Assembly: GCF_002934265.1 (NCBI RefSeq)
Contig: NZ_PTIX01000003.1
Location: forward strand, 1 to 64,000
Source of the DNA: Actinokineospora auranticolor
Lineage (GTDB): Bacteria; Actinomycetota; Actinomycetes; Mycobacteriales; Pseudonocardiaceae
Length of the DNA stretch: 64,000 bases
Direction of reading: 5' to 3'
Shown here: piece by piece, positions 43,015 to 51,649 of the stretch
How positions within the stretch are numbered: the stretch's first letter is position 1
Layout: each line of letters begins with the position of its first letter
Notes under the pieces: model-generated
What the model was told of the DNA's origin: nothing
What the model saw: the letters and a program-made list of their open reading frames with translations, nothing else
Database searches by the model: none
Translations under genes and position numbers: made by a program

Positions 43015-43926
43015 TCAGTAGTAGTACGGGAAGCGGGACCAGTCCGGGTCGCGCTTCTCCAGGAACGAGTCGCGGCCCTCGACGGCCTCGTCGGTCATGT
43101 AGGCCAAGCGGGTGGTCTCGCCCGCGAACACCTGCTGGCCGATGAGGCCGTCGTCGATGGCGTTGAACGCGAACTTGAGCATCCGCTGCGCCGTCGGGGA
43201 CTTGCCGTTGATCTCCCGCGCCCACTGGAGCGCGGTCTCCTCCAACTCGGCGTGCGGCACGGCCTGGTTCACCGCGCCCATCCGGACCATGTCCGCCGCG
43301 GTGTAGGTCCGGCCGAGGAAGAAGATCTCGCGGGCGAACTTCTGGCCCACCTGGCGGGCCAGGTACGCCGACCCGAACCCGCCGTCGAAGCTGCCCACGT
43401 CGGCGTCGGTCTGCTTGAACCGGGCGTGCTCGGCGCTGGCCAGGGTCAGGTCGCAGGTCACGTGCAGGCTGTGGCCGCCGCCCGCGGCCCAGCCGGGGAC
43501 CACGGCGACGACGACCTTCGGCATGAACCGGATCAGCCGCTGGACCTCGAGGATGTGCAGCCTGCCCGCGCGCGCCGGGTCCACCGTCTCGGCGGTCTCG
43601 CCCGCCGCGTACTGGTAGCCCGTGCGGCCCCGGATGCGCTGGTCGCCGCCGGAGCAGAAGGCCCAGCCGCCGTCGCGGGGCGACGGGCCGTTGCCGGTCA
43701 GCAGCACGCAGCCGACGTCGGCGCTCATCCGCGCGTGGTCCAGCGCCCGGTACAACTCGTCGACGGTGTGCGGGCGGAAGGCGTTGCGCACCTCCGGCCG
43801 GTCGAACGCGATGCGCACGGCCCCCGTGTCCACCGCCCGGTGGTAGGTGATGTCGGTGAAGTCGAACCCCTCGACGGACCGCCAGCGAGCCGGATCGAAC
43901 AGTTCGGAAACCTCGGGATCTGCCAC
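43015..43926 (-). CDS. menB: 1,4-Dihydroxy-2-naphthoyl-CoA synthase
   Basis: A 303-residue crotonase-fold enzyme that cyclises OSB-CoA to DHNA-CoA. Features are ITYHRAVDTGAVRIAFDRPEV, AFCSGGDQRIRG, the oxyanion segment VVVAVVPGWAAGGGHSLHV and the C-terminal GRDSFLEKRDPDWSRFPYYY, the MenB-specific tail. It acts in menaquinone synthesis with MenE upstream and MenD further right. Complete. Confidence 0.97.
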   Translation of the reverse strand: MADPEVSELFDPARWRSVEGFDFTDITYHRAVDTGAVRIAFDRPEVRNAFRPHTVDELYRALDHARMSADVGCVLLTGNGPSPRDGGWAFCSGGDQRIRGRTGYQYAAGETAETVDPARAGRLHILEVQRLIRFMPKVVVAVVPGWAAGGGHSLHVTCDLTLASAEHARFKQTDADVGSFDGGFGSAYLARQVGQKFAREIFFLGRTYTAADMVRMGAVNQAVPHAELEETALQWAREINGKSPTAQRMLKFAFNAIDDGLIGQQVFAGETTRLAYMTDEAVEGRDSFLEKRDPDWSRFPYYY

Positions 43927-43999
43927 GCCGCCCGAGCATGCCGGCGGACCTGTGGACAGTCGTTCGCGGGGTTGGCCGCCGGCGTGTCAAGCTGGGGTC

Positions 44000-45337
44000 G
44001 TGCACGACCTGGACTCGGCGCTGGCGGTCATCCGCGCGCGGGACGACACCGCGGCGAAGCACGCGCACGCGCTCTGGCACGTGATGCGCGCGACCGCGGC
44101 CCACCCGACCAAGGTCACCCGCTACGACGTGCAGCAAATGGTGTGGAGCACGCTCCCGCAGGCCCACCACAGCCCCGGCGGCCAAGGCGCCTTCGACGAC
44201 CTGCACCAGACCTGCGAGTCCTTCGCCGAACTGCTCGACCTGCTCGGCCACGCCGACTACGCCGCGGTGTGCCGCGCCGAGACCACCCGGGCCATCCTCG
44301 ACGCGGCGGGCGCGGACCCGCGCTACCGGGAACTCGTCGCCGCGGCCTGGCGCGCGTCCGGCGTCTGGCCGCCGGACACCCCGCTGATGACCTGGGCCGA
44401 CCAGGGCGGCCCGATCGAGACGGCGCTGCACGCGGCCGCCGGGCGGCTGCTGGAGGAGGCGGTGGACGCGGGCACCCTGCCCGCCGACGGCGCCGACGCG
44501 CTGCGCGTCGGTCTGGTCATGCGGCTGCTCACCAGCCCGGAGAACGAGGGCGACGAGACCTGGTTCGTCCGGCTGCTCGACGAGCGCCTCGACGAGTGGA
44601 CCCTGGGCCGCGGCAGCCAGACCCGCCGCGAGCTGATGGTCCGGCTGCGCCCGGAGGTCCGCCGCGCCCCGGAGAGCGACGGCGCGCACCTGCCCGCGCT
44701 GACCTACCTGCTCACCCAGTGCCAGGGCCAGGGCGCCCGGCTCACCGGCAGCGGCTACCTGCCGACCACCCTGGTCGGCGACCTGGTCGACCTGATGCCC
44801 ACCTGCACCGAACTCGGCGGCGCGGGCCGCAGCGAGTCCCAGTGGCCGCCGGTGAAGCTGTTACGGGAACTGGCGGGCGACTTCGGCCTGACGGTCCGCG
44901 ACGGCACCCGGCTGCGGCTCACCGACCAGGGCACCGCGCTGCTCGACGACGCCGACTCCCTCCTCATGACGGTGGGCGAGCGGTTGATCTCGCTGGACCG
45001 CACGGCCCTGGGCGTCACCCAGGAGGTGGTCTGCGCGGCGCTGCTGCTGGAGGACCGCATGGCGCCGACCCGGATCTTCGAGAAGATCGCCCACGTGCTC
45101 ACCGAGGAGGGCTGGACCGACGGCGCGGGCGCCCCGTTCGGCCCCACCCACGCCGCCGAGATCGGCTCCTGGTTCCTCCGCCGCCTCCGCGTCCTCGACG
45201 CCCTCGACGCGGACTGGACCGCCCGCCGCGTCGGCCTCACCCAGGCGGGCCGCGCCATGGCGCGCTGGAGCCTGCGCGCCCGCGTCCTGTTCCGCCACCG
45301 CCCCCACGAACACCCCACCGCCGTCGCGGGCTCCTGA
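44000..45337 (+). CDS. Uncharacterised 445-residue soluble protein
   Basis: I do not recognise this family. The protein has no signal peptide or membrane helix and is rich in helices. It contains TKVTRYDVQQMVWSTLPQAHHSPGGQGAFDDLHQTC-like N-terminal residues, a central region beginning LPALTYLLTQCQGQGARLTGSGYLPT, and a C-terminal winged-helix-like segment (SWFLRRLRVLDALDADW, VGLTQAGRAMARWSLRARVL). The SGYLPTTLV and LRLTDQGTALL portions recall winged helix folds at the ends of some toxin-antitoxin and IS-passenger proteins, but this is only a resemblance. The start at GTG 44000 is chosen because of coding bias. It is divergent from menB. Confidence 0.7.
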   Translation: MHDLDSALAVIRARDDTAAKHAHALWHVMRATAAHPTKVTRYDVQQMVWSTLPQAHHSPGGQGAFDDLHQTCESFAELLDLLGHADYAAVCRAETTRAILDAAGADPRYRELVAAAWRASGVWPPDTPLMTWADQGGPIETALHAAAGRLLEEAVDAGTLPADGADALRVGLVMRLLTSPENEGDETWFVRLLDERLDEWTLGRGSQTRRELMVRLRPEVRRAPESDGAHLPALTYLLTQCQGQGARLTGSGYLPTTLVGDLVDLMPTCTELGGAGRSESQWPPVKLLRELAGDFGLTVRDGTRLRLTDQGTALLDDADSLLMTVGERLISLDRTALGVTQEVVCAALLLEDRMAPTRIFEKIAHVLTEEGWTDGAGAPFGPTHAAEIGSWFLRRLRVLDALDADWTARRVGLTQAGRAMARWSLRARVLFRHRPHEHPTAVAGS

Positions 45338-45660
45338 CCGCTCCGGTCGCGGAAGCGTTCCCGGGGGCCGGTTCCCGGGGTTTCCCGGTGCGCGATGGGG
45401 CGGCGGGCGGTGTGATCCAGCTTCCGTTCGCGGGTGGCCCGGCCGGTTCGGTGGTGAGATTGGTTGTGGGGGAGCCGGTCCGAATGCGACTGACCGGCTG
45501 GTCCCGCGCCCGGACGGGAGCGCCGGTCACGCTCCCACGGGCGATCGACCCCGGCCGGTCTGCGTCACTTCGGCGGGTTGTGGTTGCCTGCCGCGTTGTC
45601 CGGCGGGAATGGTCGGGGGTCGGGTAGTTCCGAGTGGTTTCCGAGCGAGAAGGGGTGGAA
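45338..45660. other. 323-bp intergenic region before menD
   Basis: I see no convincing gene. It contains two TTCCCGGGG direct repeats near 45357-45385, and GAGAAGGGG (45647-45655) as the likely menD ribosome binding site. No clear -35/-10 pair was found. Confidence 0.4.
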
Positions 45661-47346
45661 GTGAATCCGTCCACCGCGATGGCCACCGTCGTGGTCGACG
45701 AGTTGGTCCGCAACGGGGTTCGGCAGGTCGTGCTGTGCCCGGGGTCGCGCGACGCGCCGTTGGCGTTCGCCTTGGCGGAGGCGGCGGAGCGGGGTCGGTT
45801 GACGCTGCACGTCCGCGTCGACGAGCGGTCCGCCGGGTTCTTCGCGCTCGGCCTCGGCCGCGCGACCGGCAGGCCCGCCGCCGTGGTGTGCACGTCCGGG
45901 ACGGCCGTGGCGAACCTGCACCCCTCCGTGCTGGAGGCGCACCACTCGGGTGTCGGGGTCCTGCTGATCACCGCCGACCGGCCGCCGGAGCTGCACGGCA
46001 CGGGCGCGAACCAGACCATCGACCAGCGCAACATCTTCGGTTCCGCCGCCGTCGCGGTGGACTTCCCGGTGGCCGAGCGGCGCGCCGGGCTCAACCCCGT
46101 GTGGCGCGGGCTGGTCTGCCGCGGTGTGGCCCGCGCCGAGACCGGCAGACCCGTGCAGCTGAACATCCCGTTCCGCGAGCCGCTGGTGCCGACCTTCGGC
46201 GACGAGTGGCCGGACGCCCTCGACGGCAGGCCCGGCGGCCTGCGCTGGACCACGTGGTCCGCCTCCCGCGCGCTGCCCGGCAACCGGGTCGACTTCCCGC
46301 TGCCCGCGCGCACCCTGATGGTCGTCGGCAGCGGCGACCCGGCCCGCGCGACCTCGGCGGCCGGGGTGGCGGCCAAGGCGGGCTGGCCCGTGGTCGCCGA
46401 GCCGGTCGGCGCGGCGGCGGCCATCGCGGGCGGCGCCCGGGTGCTGCGCGGCGGCCCCCTGCTGCTCGGCACGGGCGCGCTCCCGGCGCACTTGCGCCCG
46501 GACGCGGTGGTGGTCGTCGGCAGGCCGACGCTGTCGCGGGGCGTGCGCGGGCTGATGGACCGCGTGCCGGTCTACGGCATCGGTGACCATCCACAGTGGA
46601 CAGATCCGCAGTTCGTGGCCACGCACGTGCGCAGCTGGCTCGACCAGGACGACCTCGCGCACGTCACCGGGCACGAGCCGGGCTGGCTGGCGGGCTGGCA
46701 GGACGCCGAGGACGCCGCCGGGGTCGCGGTGGCCGACCTGCTGGCGGATGAGCCGTGGCCGACCGGCCTGCACATCGCCCGCGACCTGGTGGACGCGCTG
46801 CCGCCGCGGTCCGTGCTGTTCCTCGGCTCGTCCAACCCGGTCCGCGACGTCGACCTCGTCGCCCACCACCGCCCGGACGTCGTGGTGCACGCGAACCGGG
46901 GCGTGGCGGGGATCGACGGGAACCTCTCGACCGCCGCGGGCATCGCGCTCGGCGGTGGCACCCCCGCGTACGCCCTGGTCGGCGACCTGACGTTCCTGCA
47001 CGACGCCAACGGCCTGCTGATCGGCCCGGGCGAGCAGCGCCCCGACCTGACGGTCGTCGTGCTCAACGACAACGGCGGCGGCATCTTCTCGCTGCTGGAG
47101 CAGGGCGCCGCCGAACACCGCGGCAGCTTCGAGCGGGTCTTCGGCACCCCGCACGGGGTCGACCTGGCTCTGCTGTGCGCCGCGCACCGGGTCGCGCACA
47201 CCCGGCCGAAGAGCGCCGCCGAGTTCCGCGCGGCGCTCGAGCCGCGACCGGGGTTGAACGTGGTCGAGGTGTGCGCGAGTCGGGATGGACTGCGAGATTT
47301 GCACGCGCGCCTCCGGTCTGCCGTCGGCGCGGCAATCACGGGTTGA
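45661..47346 (+). CDS. menD: 2-Succinyl-5-enolpyruvyl-6-hydroxy-3-cyclohexene-1-carboxylate synthase
   Basis: This 561-residue thiamine diphosphate enzyme adds the succinyl-semialdehyde unit from 2-oxoglutarate to isochorismate. The ThDP-activating glutamate is in VDERSAGFFALGLGRA, the N-terminal motif is VLCPGSRDAPLAFAL, and the cofactor loop is GDLTFLHDANGLL...LNDNGGGIFSLLEQG. The GTG at 45661 gives the standard NPSTAMATVVVDELVR start. A hairpin terminator follows at 47385-47405. It completes the set menA, menB, menD, menE, menG and menJ in the window; menF, menH and menC are not here. Confidence 0.96.
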   Translation: MNPSTAMATVVVDELVRNGVRQVVLCPGSRDAPLAFALAEAAERGRLTLHVRVDERSAGFFALGLGRATGRPAAVVCTSGTAVANLHPSVLEAHHSGVGVLLITADRPPELHGTGANQTIDQRNIFGSAAVAVDFPVAERRAGLNPVWRGLVCRGVARAETGRPVQLNIPFREPLVPTFGDEWPDALDGRPGGLRWTTWSASRALPGNRVDFPLPARTLMVVGSGDPARATSAAGVAAKAGWPVVAEPVGAAAAIAGGARVLRGGPLLLGTGALPAHLRPDAVVVVGRPTLSRGVRGLMDRVPVYGIGDHPQWTDPQFVATHVRSWLDQDDLAHVTGHEPGWLAGWQDAEDAAGVAVADLLADEPWPTGLHIARDLVDALPPRSVLFLGSSNPVRDVDLVAHHRPDVVVHANRGVAGIDGNLSTAAGIALGGGTPAYALVGDLTFLHDANGLLIGPGEQRPDLTVVVLNDNGGGIFSLLEQGAAEHRGSFERVFGTPHGVDLALLCAAHRVAHTRPKSAAEFRAALEPRPGLNVVEVCASRDGLRDLHARLRSAVGAAITG

Positions 47347-47384
47347 GCTGGGTGGGGAGCGCCGGTTGGCGGGGTATGGGAGTT

Positions 47385-47405
47385 CGGCCGGGCTTCGCCC
47401 GGCCG
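47385..47405 (+). terminator. Hairpin terminator after menD
   Basis: CGGCCGGGC (47385-47393) pairs perfectly with GCCCGGCCG (47397-47405) around a TTC loop, 39 bp after the menD stop. Confidence 0.7.
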
Positions 47406-47449
47406 ACGGTGGGTGTGGCGATCTCGGGGTGATCCACAAGTCCGCTGAT

Positions 47450-47455
47450 TAGGCT
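47450..47455 (+). promoter_or_regulatory. -10 element of a likely leaderless promoter
   Basis: TAGGCT ends 6 nt before the GTG at 47462; there is no ribosome binding site. Confidence 0.45.
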
Positions 47456-47461
47456 GGGCGC

Positions 47462-47935
47462 GTGCAGGAAGAGCAGCTCACCCGCCCCGAGCGCCGCCGG
47501 GCGATCACCGCGCTGGTCGCCATCGTGCTCGGCGGTCTCGTCGCCGCGCTCGGCGTGCTGCTCGTCGTCGCCGCGTTCACCGAGGACGCGGCCATCGAGG
47601 GGCGCACCGGCAACGCCAACGCCGAGGTCGTGAGCGTCTCCCCGGGGCGGACCCTGGTCCGCTTCCAGACCCCGGACGGCGCCGAGCACGTGCCCACGGT
47701 GGGCGTGCTCTACCCGGAGGCGCTGGCGGAGGGGCAGGTCGTGCGGGTCGAGTACGACCAGGCCAACCCCGACCTGGTCCGGGTCGCGGGGCGCGGCGCC
47801 GCGCTGACGATCCTGCCGGTCAGCACGGCCGTGCTGGGGGTCTGGGTGGTGGTGGGCGGCGTCCTCTACTGGCTGCGCCGCAAGGGCCCGCTGCACGTCC
47901 GCAAGCTCCGGCCCCGCCGGAAGCCCCGGGTCTGA
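47462..47935 (+). CDS. DUF3592-like membrane protein
   Basis: A 157-residue protein with a membrane helix at each end (about 15-38 and 117-138). They bracket a beta-rich domain (NAEVVSVSPGRTLVRFQTPDGAEHVPT, VRVEYDQANPDLVRV) typical of DUF3592 proteins. The basic C-terminal tail would be cytoplasmic. Rv0556, also right after menD in M. tuberculosis, is a similar membrane protein. Function is unknown. Confidence 0.8.
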   Translation: MQEEQLTRPERRRAITALVAIVLGGLVAALGVLLVVAAFTEDAAIEGRTGNANAEVVSVSPGRTLVRFQTPDGAEHVPTVGVLYPEALAEGQVVRVEYDQANPDLVRVAGRGAALTILPVSTAVLGVWVVVGGVLYWLRRKGPLHVRKLRPRRKPRV

Positions 47936-47978
47936 TCCCGGCGATGTGACAGTCCTCTGCGAATTTCGCTTTCCGGTG

Positions 47979-47992
47979 TAACATCAGGTGTT
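47979..47992 (+). promoter_or_regulatory. Promoter element and inverted repeat before paaA
   Basis: TAACAT (47979-47984) ends 8 nt before the paaA GTG. It overlaps an imperfect inverted repeat with AACA (47980-47983) and TGTT (47989-47992) arms. A repressor bound here would block the paa transcript; which regulator does so is not visible in the window. Confidence 0.4.
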
Positions 47993-48922
47993 GTGGACCT
48001 GGAGCGCGAGTTCGACCGCGTCGTGGCGGCCGACCACCGAGTCGAGCCGCGGGACTGGATGCCCGACGGCTACCGCAGCACGCTGATCCGGCAGATCGCG
48101 CAGCACGCGCACTCGGAGATCATCGGCATGCAGCCGGAGGGCAACTGGATCAGCCGCGCGCCGTCGCTGCGCCGCAAGGCGATCCTGCTGGCCAAGGTGC
48201 AGGACGAGGCGGGCCACGGGCTCTACCTCTACGCCGCCGCCGAGACCCTCGGCGCGGACCGGGCCGAGCTGACCGAGAAGCTCATCTCGGGCAGGCAGAA
48301 GTACTCGTCGATCTTCAACTACCCCACCCTGACCTTCGCCGACGTCGGCGTCATCGGCTGGCTGGTCGACGGCGCCGCGATCTGCAACCAGGTGCCGCTG
48401 TGCCGCACCTCCTACGGCCCGTACGCGCGCGCGATGATCCGCGTCTGCAAGGAGGAGTCCTTCCACCAGCGACAGGGCTACGAGCTGCTGATGACCATGA
48501 TGGGCGGCACCAAGCAGCAGCGGGACCTGGTCCAGGACGCGGTGAACCGCTGGTGGTGGCCGTCGCTGATGATGTTCGGCCCGCCGGACGCGGAGAGCTC
48601 GAACACCGAGCAGTCCATGCACTGGCGGATCAAGCGGCACACCAACGACGAGCTGCGCCAGCGCTTCGTCGACATGTCCGTCCCGCAGGCGGTCAAGCTC
48701 GGCGTCACCTTCCCGGACCCGAAGCTGGTCTGGAACGACGAGCGCGGCCACTACGACTTCGGCGAGATCGACTGGGCCGAGTTCTGGCGGGTCGTCAAGG
48801 GCGACGGGCCGTGCAACGCGCAGCGCGTCGCGCACCGCCGCCAAGCCCACGAGGATGGCGCCTGGGTCCGCGAGGCCGCTGCGGCGTACGCGGCCAAGAA
48901 GAACTCGGAGGCGGTGGCGTGA
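47993..48922 (+). CDS. paaA: Phenylacetyl-CoA epoxidase catalytic subunit PaaA
   Basis: This 309-residue diiron oxygenase subunit turns phenylacetyl-CoA into the 1,2-epoxide. Iron-binding residues are visible as HAHSEIIG (Glu42), [13 protein letters not shown] (Glu72, His75) and [13 protein letters not shown]. The helical ferritin-like fold is complete. GTG start directly follows a -10 like TAACAT. The gene overlaps paaB by 4 bp and all five paa genes are tightly packed. Downstream ring-opening and beta-oxidation genes (paaZ, paaG, paaF, paaK) are absent from this window. Confidence 0.97.
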   Translation: MDLEREFDRVVAADHRVEPRDWMPDGYRSTLIRQIAQHAHSEIIGMQPEGNWISRAPSLRRKAILLAKVQDEAGHGLYLYAAAETLGADRAELTEKLISGRQKYSSIFNYPTLTFADVGVIGWLVDGAAICNQVPLCRTSYGPYARAMIRVCKEESFHQRQGYELLMTMMGGTKQQRDLVQDAVNRWWWPSLMMFGPPDAESSNTEQSMHWRIKRHTNDELRQRFVDMSVPQAVKLGVTFPDPKLVWNDERGHYDFGEIDWAEFWRVVKGDGPCNAQRVAHRRQAHEDGAWVREAAAAYAAKKNSEAVA

Positions 48923-49203
48923 GCGGTTCCTGGCCCCTCTACGAGGTGTTCGTGCGCGGCAAGCGCGGCCTCAACCACGTGCACGTCGGCTCGCTGCACG
49001 CACCCGACGACGAGATGGCGCTGCGCAACGCCCGCGACCTCTACACCCGCCGCAACGAGGGCGTGAGCATCTGGGTCGTGCGCGCCGACGCGATCACCGC
49101 GTCCAGCCCGGACGAGAAGGACCCGTTCTTCGCCCCCAGCGGCGACAAGGTCTACCGGCACCCCACGTTCTACGCCATCCCCGACGACGTCCCCCACCTG
49201 TGA
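48919..49203 (+). CDS. paaB: Phenylacetyl-CoA epoxidase subunit PaaB
   Basis: A 94-residue structural subunit that bridges PaaAC heterodimers. Typical segments are [40 protein letters not shown] and the C-terminal [18 protein letters not shown]. The GTG overlaps the paaA stop (GTGA). Confidence 0.95.
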   Translation: MSGSWPLYEVFVRGKRGLNHVHVGSLHAPDDEMALRNARDLYTRRNEGVSIWVVRADAITASSPDEKDPFFAPSGDKVYRHPTFYAIPDDVPHL

Positions 49204-49209
49204 GGACCA

Positions 49210-50106
49210 ATGGACAACGCCTACGACGGGCTGGTCGAGGACGGTAGCGAGGAGCGGCACTGGGCCTTCGGCACCGGCTTCACCGAAGCGCTGACCGGTG
49301 TCGACCGCGCCGTGCCGCCCCTGGTCGACCACGACGACCTGGCCGCCTACTGCCTGATGCTCGGCGACGACGCGCTGGTCCTGGCCCAGCGCCTGGCCGA
49401 GTGGTGCTCGCGCGCGCCCGAACTGGAAGAGGACGTCGCGCTGGCCAACATCGCCCTCGACCTGCTGGGTCAGGCCCGGATGCTGCTCACCCGGGCCGCC
49501 GAGGTGGAGGGGGTCGGCCGCGACGAGGACGAGCTGGCCTACCTGCGCGACGAGCGCGAGTTCCGCAACGTCCGGCTGGCCGAGATCGACTGCGGTCCCG
49601 GCCCCGGCGGCGACTTCGGCACCACCATCGCCCGGCTGCTGGTGTTCTCGTCGTGGCGGCTGGCGCTGTTCCAGCGGCTCACCGGCTCGCTGGACCCGGT
49701 GCTGTCCGCCGCGGCCGCGAAGGGCGTCAAGGAGCTGGCCTACCACCGCGACCACGCCGCCCAGTGGGTGCTGCGGCTCGCGGGCGGCACCGAGTACTCG
49801 CGGGAGCGGATCGTCGCCGGGCTGGCGCTGGTCTGGGCGTACACCGAGGAGCTGTACGTCACGCACCCGGTCGAGGCCGCGCTGGCCGACGCGGGCGTCG
49901 GCGTCGACCCGGCCGCGCTGCGCGCCGAGGTCGACGACGTGCTCGACACCGTGCTCCGCGCCGCCGGGCTGGACCGGCCCGAGGTGCGGCAGGTCGCCGC
50001 GCTCGCGGGCCAGGCCGGGCGCGACGGCGTGCACACCGAGGCCATGGGCTACCTGCTCGCCGAGCTGCAGCACGTGGCCCGGTCGATGCCGGGAGCGCAC
50101 TGGTGA
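49210..50106 (+). CDS. paaC: Phenylacetyl-CoA epoxidase structural subunit PaaC
   Basis: This 298-residue ferritin-like subunit pairs with PaaA. Recognisable segments are YCLMLGDDALVLAQRLAEW, ALANIALDLLGQARMLLTRA and VKELAYHRDHAAQWVLRLAGGT. PaaC is thought to be structural and need not hold iron. The ATG has GAGGA close upstream, partly within the paaB stop region. The stop overlaps paaD. Confidence 0.95.
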   Translation: MDNAYDGLVEDGSEERHWAFGTGFTEALTGVDRAVPPLVDHDDLAAYCLMLGDDALVLAQRLAEWCSRAPELEEDVALANIALDLLGQARMLLTRAAEVEGVGRDEDELAYLRDEREFRNVRLAEIDCGPGPGGDFGTTIARLLVFSSWRLALFQRLTGSLDPVLSAAAAKGVKELAYHRDHAAQWVLRLAGGTEYSRERIVAGLALVWAYTEELYVTHPVEAALADAGVGVDPAALRAEVDDVLDTVLRAAGLDRPEVRQVAALAGQAGRDGVHTEAMGYLLAELQHVARSMPGAHW

Positions 50107-50591
50107 GCGCGCGGCGGGTCGCCGAGCAGGTACTCGACCCGGAGCTGCCGGTCCTCACCCTCGCCGACCTCGGGGTGCTGCGGGATGTGCAAGAGGTCGA
50201 CGGCAAGGTCACCGTCACCATCACGCCCACCTACTCCGGGTGTCCCGCTCTCGACGAGATGCGCGCGGATCTCAAGGAGAGCCTTACCGAGGCCGGGTAC
50301 ACCGATGTCGACGTCCGCACTGTCCTGCACCCGGCGTGGACTACGGACTGGATCAGCGAAGACGGTCTGCGCAAGCTGTCCGACCACGGGATAGCCCCAC
50401 CGCAGCGAATCGGACCGCGCACGGTCGGACCCATCCCGCTGAACCTGGAGCCCCCCACGCGACGGGTGGCGTGCCCGCGCTGCGGCTCGCACCGCACCAC
50501 CGAGCTGTCGAGGTTCGGCTCCACCGCGTGCAAGGCCCTGCGCCGCTGCGAGGACTGCCGCGAACCGTTCGAGCAGATCAAGGAACTGTGA
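50103..50591 (+). CDS. paaD: Phenylacetyl-CoA epoxidase assembly protein PaaD
   Basis: A 162-residue protein with an N-terminal MIP18/SufT-like domain (VLDPELPVLTLADLGVLRDV, TPTYSGCPALDEM) and a C-terminal zinc-ribbon-like part with four cysteines (CPRCGSH and CEDCREPF). PaaD is needed for a functional epoxidase, probably in iron or iron-sulfur insertion. It overlaps both neighbours by 4 bp. Confidence 0.95.
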   Translation: MSARRVAEQVLDPELPVLTLADLGVLRDVQEVDGKVTVTITPTYSGCPALDEMRADLKESLTEAGYTDVDVRTVLHPAWTTDWISEDGLRKLSDHGIAPPQRIGPRTVGPIPLNLEPPTRRVACPRCGSHRTTELSRFGSTACKALRRCEDCREPFEQIKEL

Positions 50592-51649
50592 CCGTGCGCG
50601 CCTTCCACCCCCTCCCGGTCGCCCGCGTCGACCGGCTCTGCGACGACGCCGTGGCCATCACCTTCGCCGTGCCGGATTCCCTGGCCGAGCAGTTCGCCTT
50701 CAAGGCGGGCCAGTACCTCACGTTGCGCCAAGACGTCGAGGGACACGAAGAACGCCGCTCTTACTCGATCTGCGCCCCTGTCGGCGCAGCGCCGCGGATC
50801 GGCGTGCGCAGGGTCGAAGGGGGTCTGTTCTCCACCCAGCTCGTGGACGACCTCAAACCCGGCGACAAGCTCGAGGTCCTCCCGCCGCAAGGCACTTTCA
50901 CCCCGACCGTGGAGCCCGGTGGCTACCACGCGTTCCTCGCCGCCGGGTCCGGGATCACGCCCGTGCTGTCCATCGCCGCGACCGTCCTGGCCGCGCCGGA
51001 CACCCGCGTCACGCTGGTCTACGGCAACCGCCGCTCGGACACCGTGATGTTCGCCGAAGACCTGGCCGACCTCAAGGACCGCTACCCGTCCCGCCTGCAA
51101 CTGGTGCACGTGCTCTCCCGCGAACCGGGTGACGTGGAGCTGTTCTCCGGCCGCCTCGACGCCGACCGGATCACCGCCCTGCTCGACCGCGTGGTGCCCA
51201 CCGCCGACATCGACCACTGGTGGCTCTGCGGCCCGTTCGGCCTGGTCCAGGACGCGTACGCGGTGCTCGGCGGGCGCGGGGTCGACGGCGGGCGGATCCA
51301 CCGGGAGCTGTTCTACGTCGACGAGCCGCCGCCCGAGCCCAAGCGGGTCGACGAGCGGCGCGTGGACGGCCCGACGGCCGCGGTCACCGTCGTCCTCGAC
51401 GGCCGCGAGACCACCCTGGCCCTGCCCTTCGACGAACCCATCCTCGACGCCGCCCAGCGGGTGCGCGCCGACTTGCCCTTCGCCTGCAAGGGCGGGGTCT
51501 GCGGGACCTGCCGCGCCCGGGTGGTCAGCGGCGCGGTCGAGATGCGCCGCAACTACGCGCTGGAGCAGCACGAACTCGACGCCGGGTTCGTGCTCACCTG
51601 CCAGGGGCTCCCGGTCACCGAAGCGGTCACGGTCGACTTCGACGCGTGA
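50588..51649 (+). CDS. paaE: Phenylacetyl-CoA epoxidase reductase subunit PaaE
   Basis: A 353-residue NADPH-dependent reductase. The FAD-binding domain has RRSYSICAPVG, the NAD(P) domain starts AAGSGITPVLSI, and the plant-type ferredoxin domain holds the 2Fe-2S cysteines Cys300, Cys305, Cys308 and Cys338 (ACKGGVCGTCRARV). It supplies electrons to the PaaA diiron site. The stop overlaps the ptsI GTG. Confidence 0.96.
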   Translation: MTVRAFHPLPVARVDRLCDDAVAITFAVPDSLAEQFAFKAGQYLTLRQDVEGHEERRSYSICAPVGAAPRIGVRRVEGGLFSTQLVDDLKPGDKLEVLPPQGTFTPTVEPGGYHAFLAAGSGITPVLSIAATVLAAPDTRVTLVYGNRRSDTVMFAEDLADLKDRYPSRLQLVHVLSREPGDVELFSGRLDADRITALLDRVVPTADIDHWWLCGPFGLVQDAYAVLGGRGVDGGRIHRELFYVDEPPPEPKRVDERRVDGPTAAVTVVLDGRETTLALPFDEPILDAAQRVRADLPFACKGGVCGTCRARVVSGAVEMRRNYALEQHELDAGFVLTCQGLPVTEAVTVDFDA

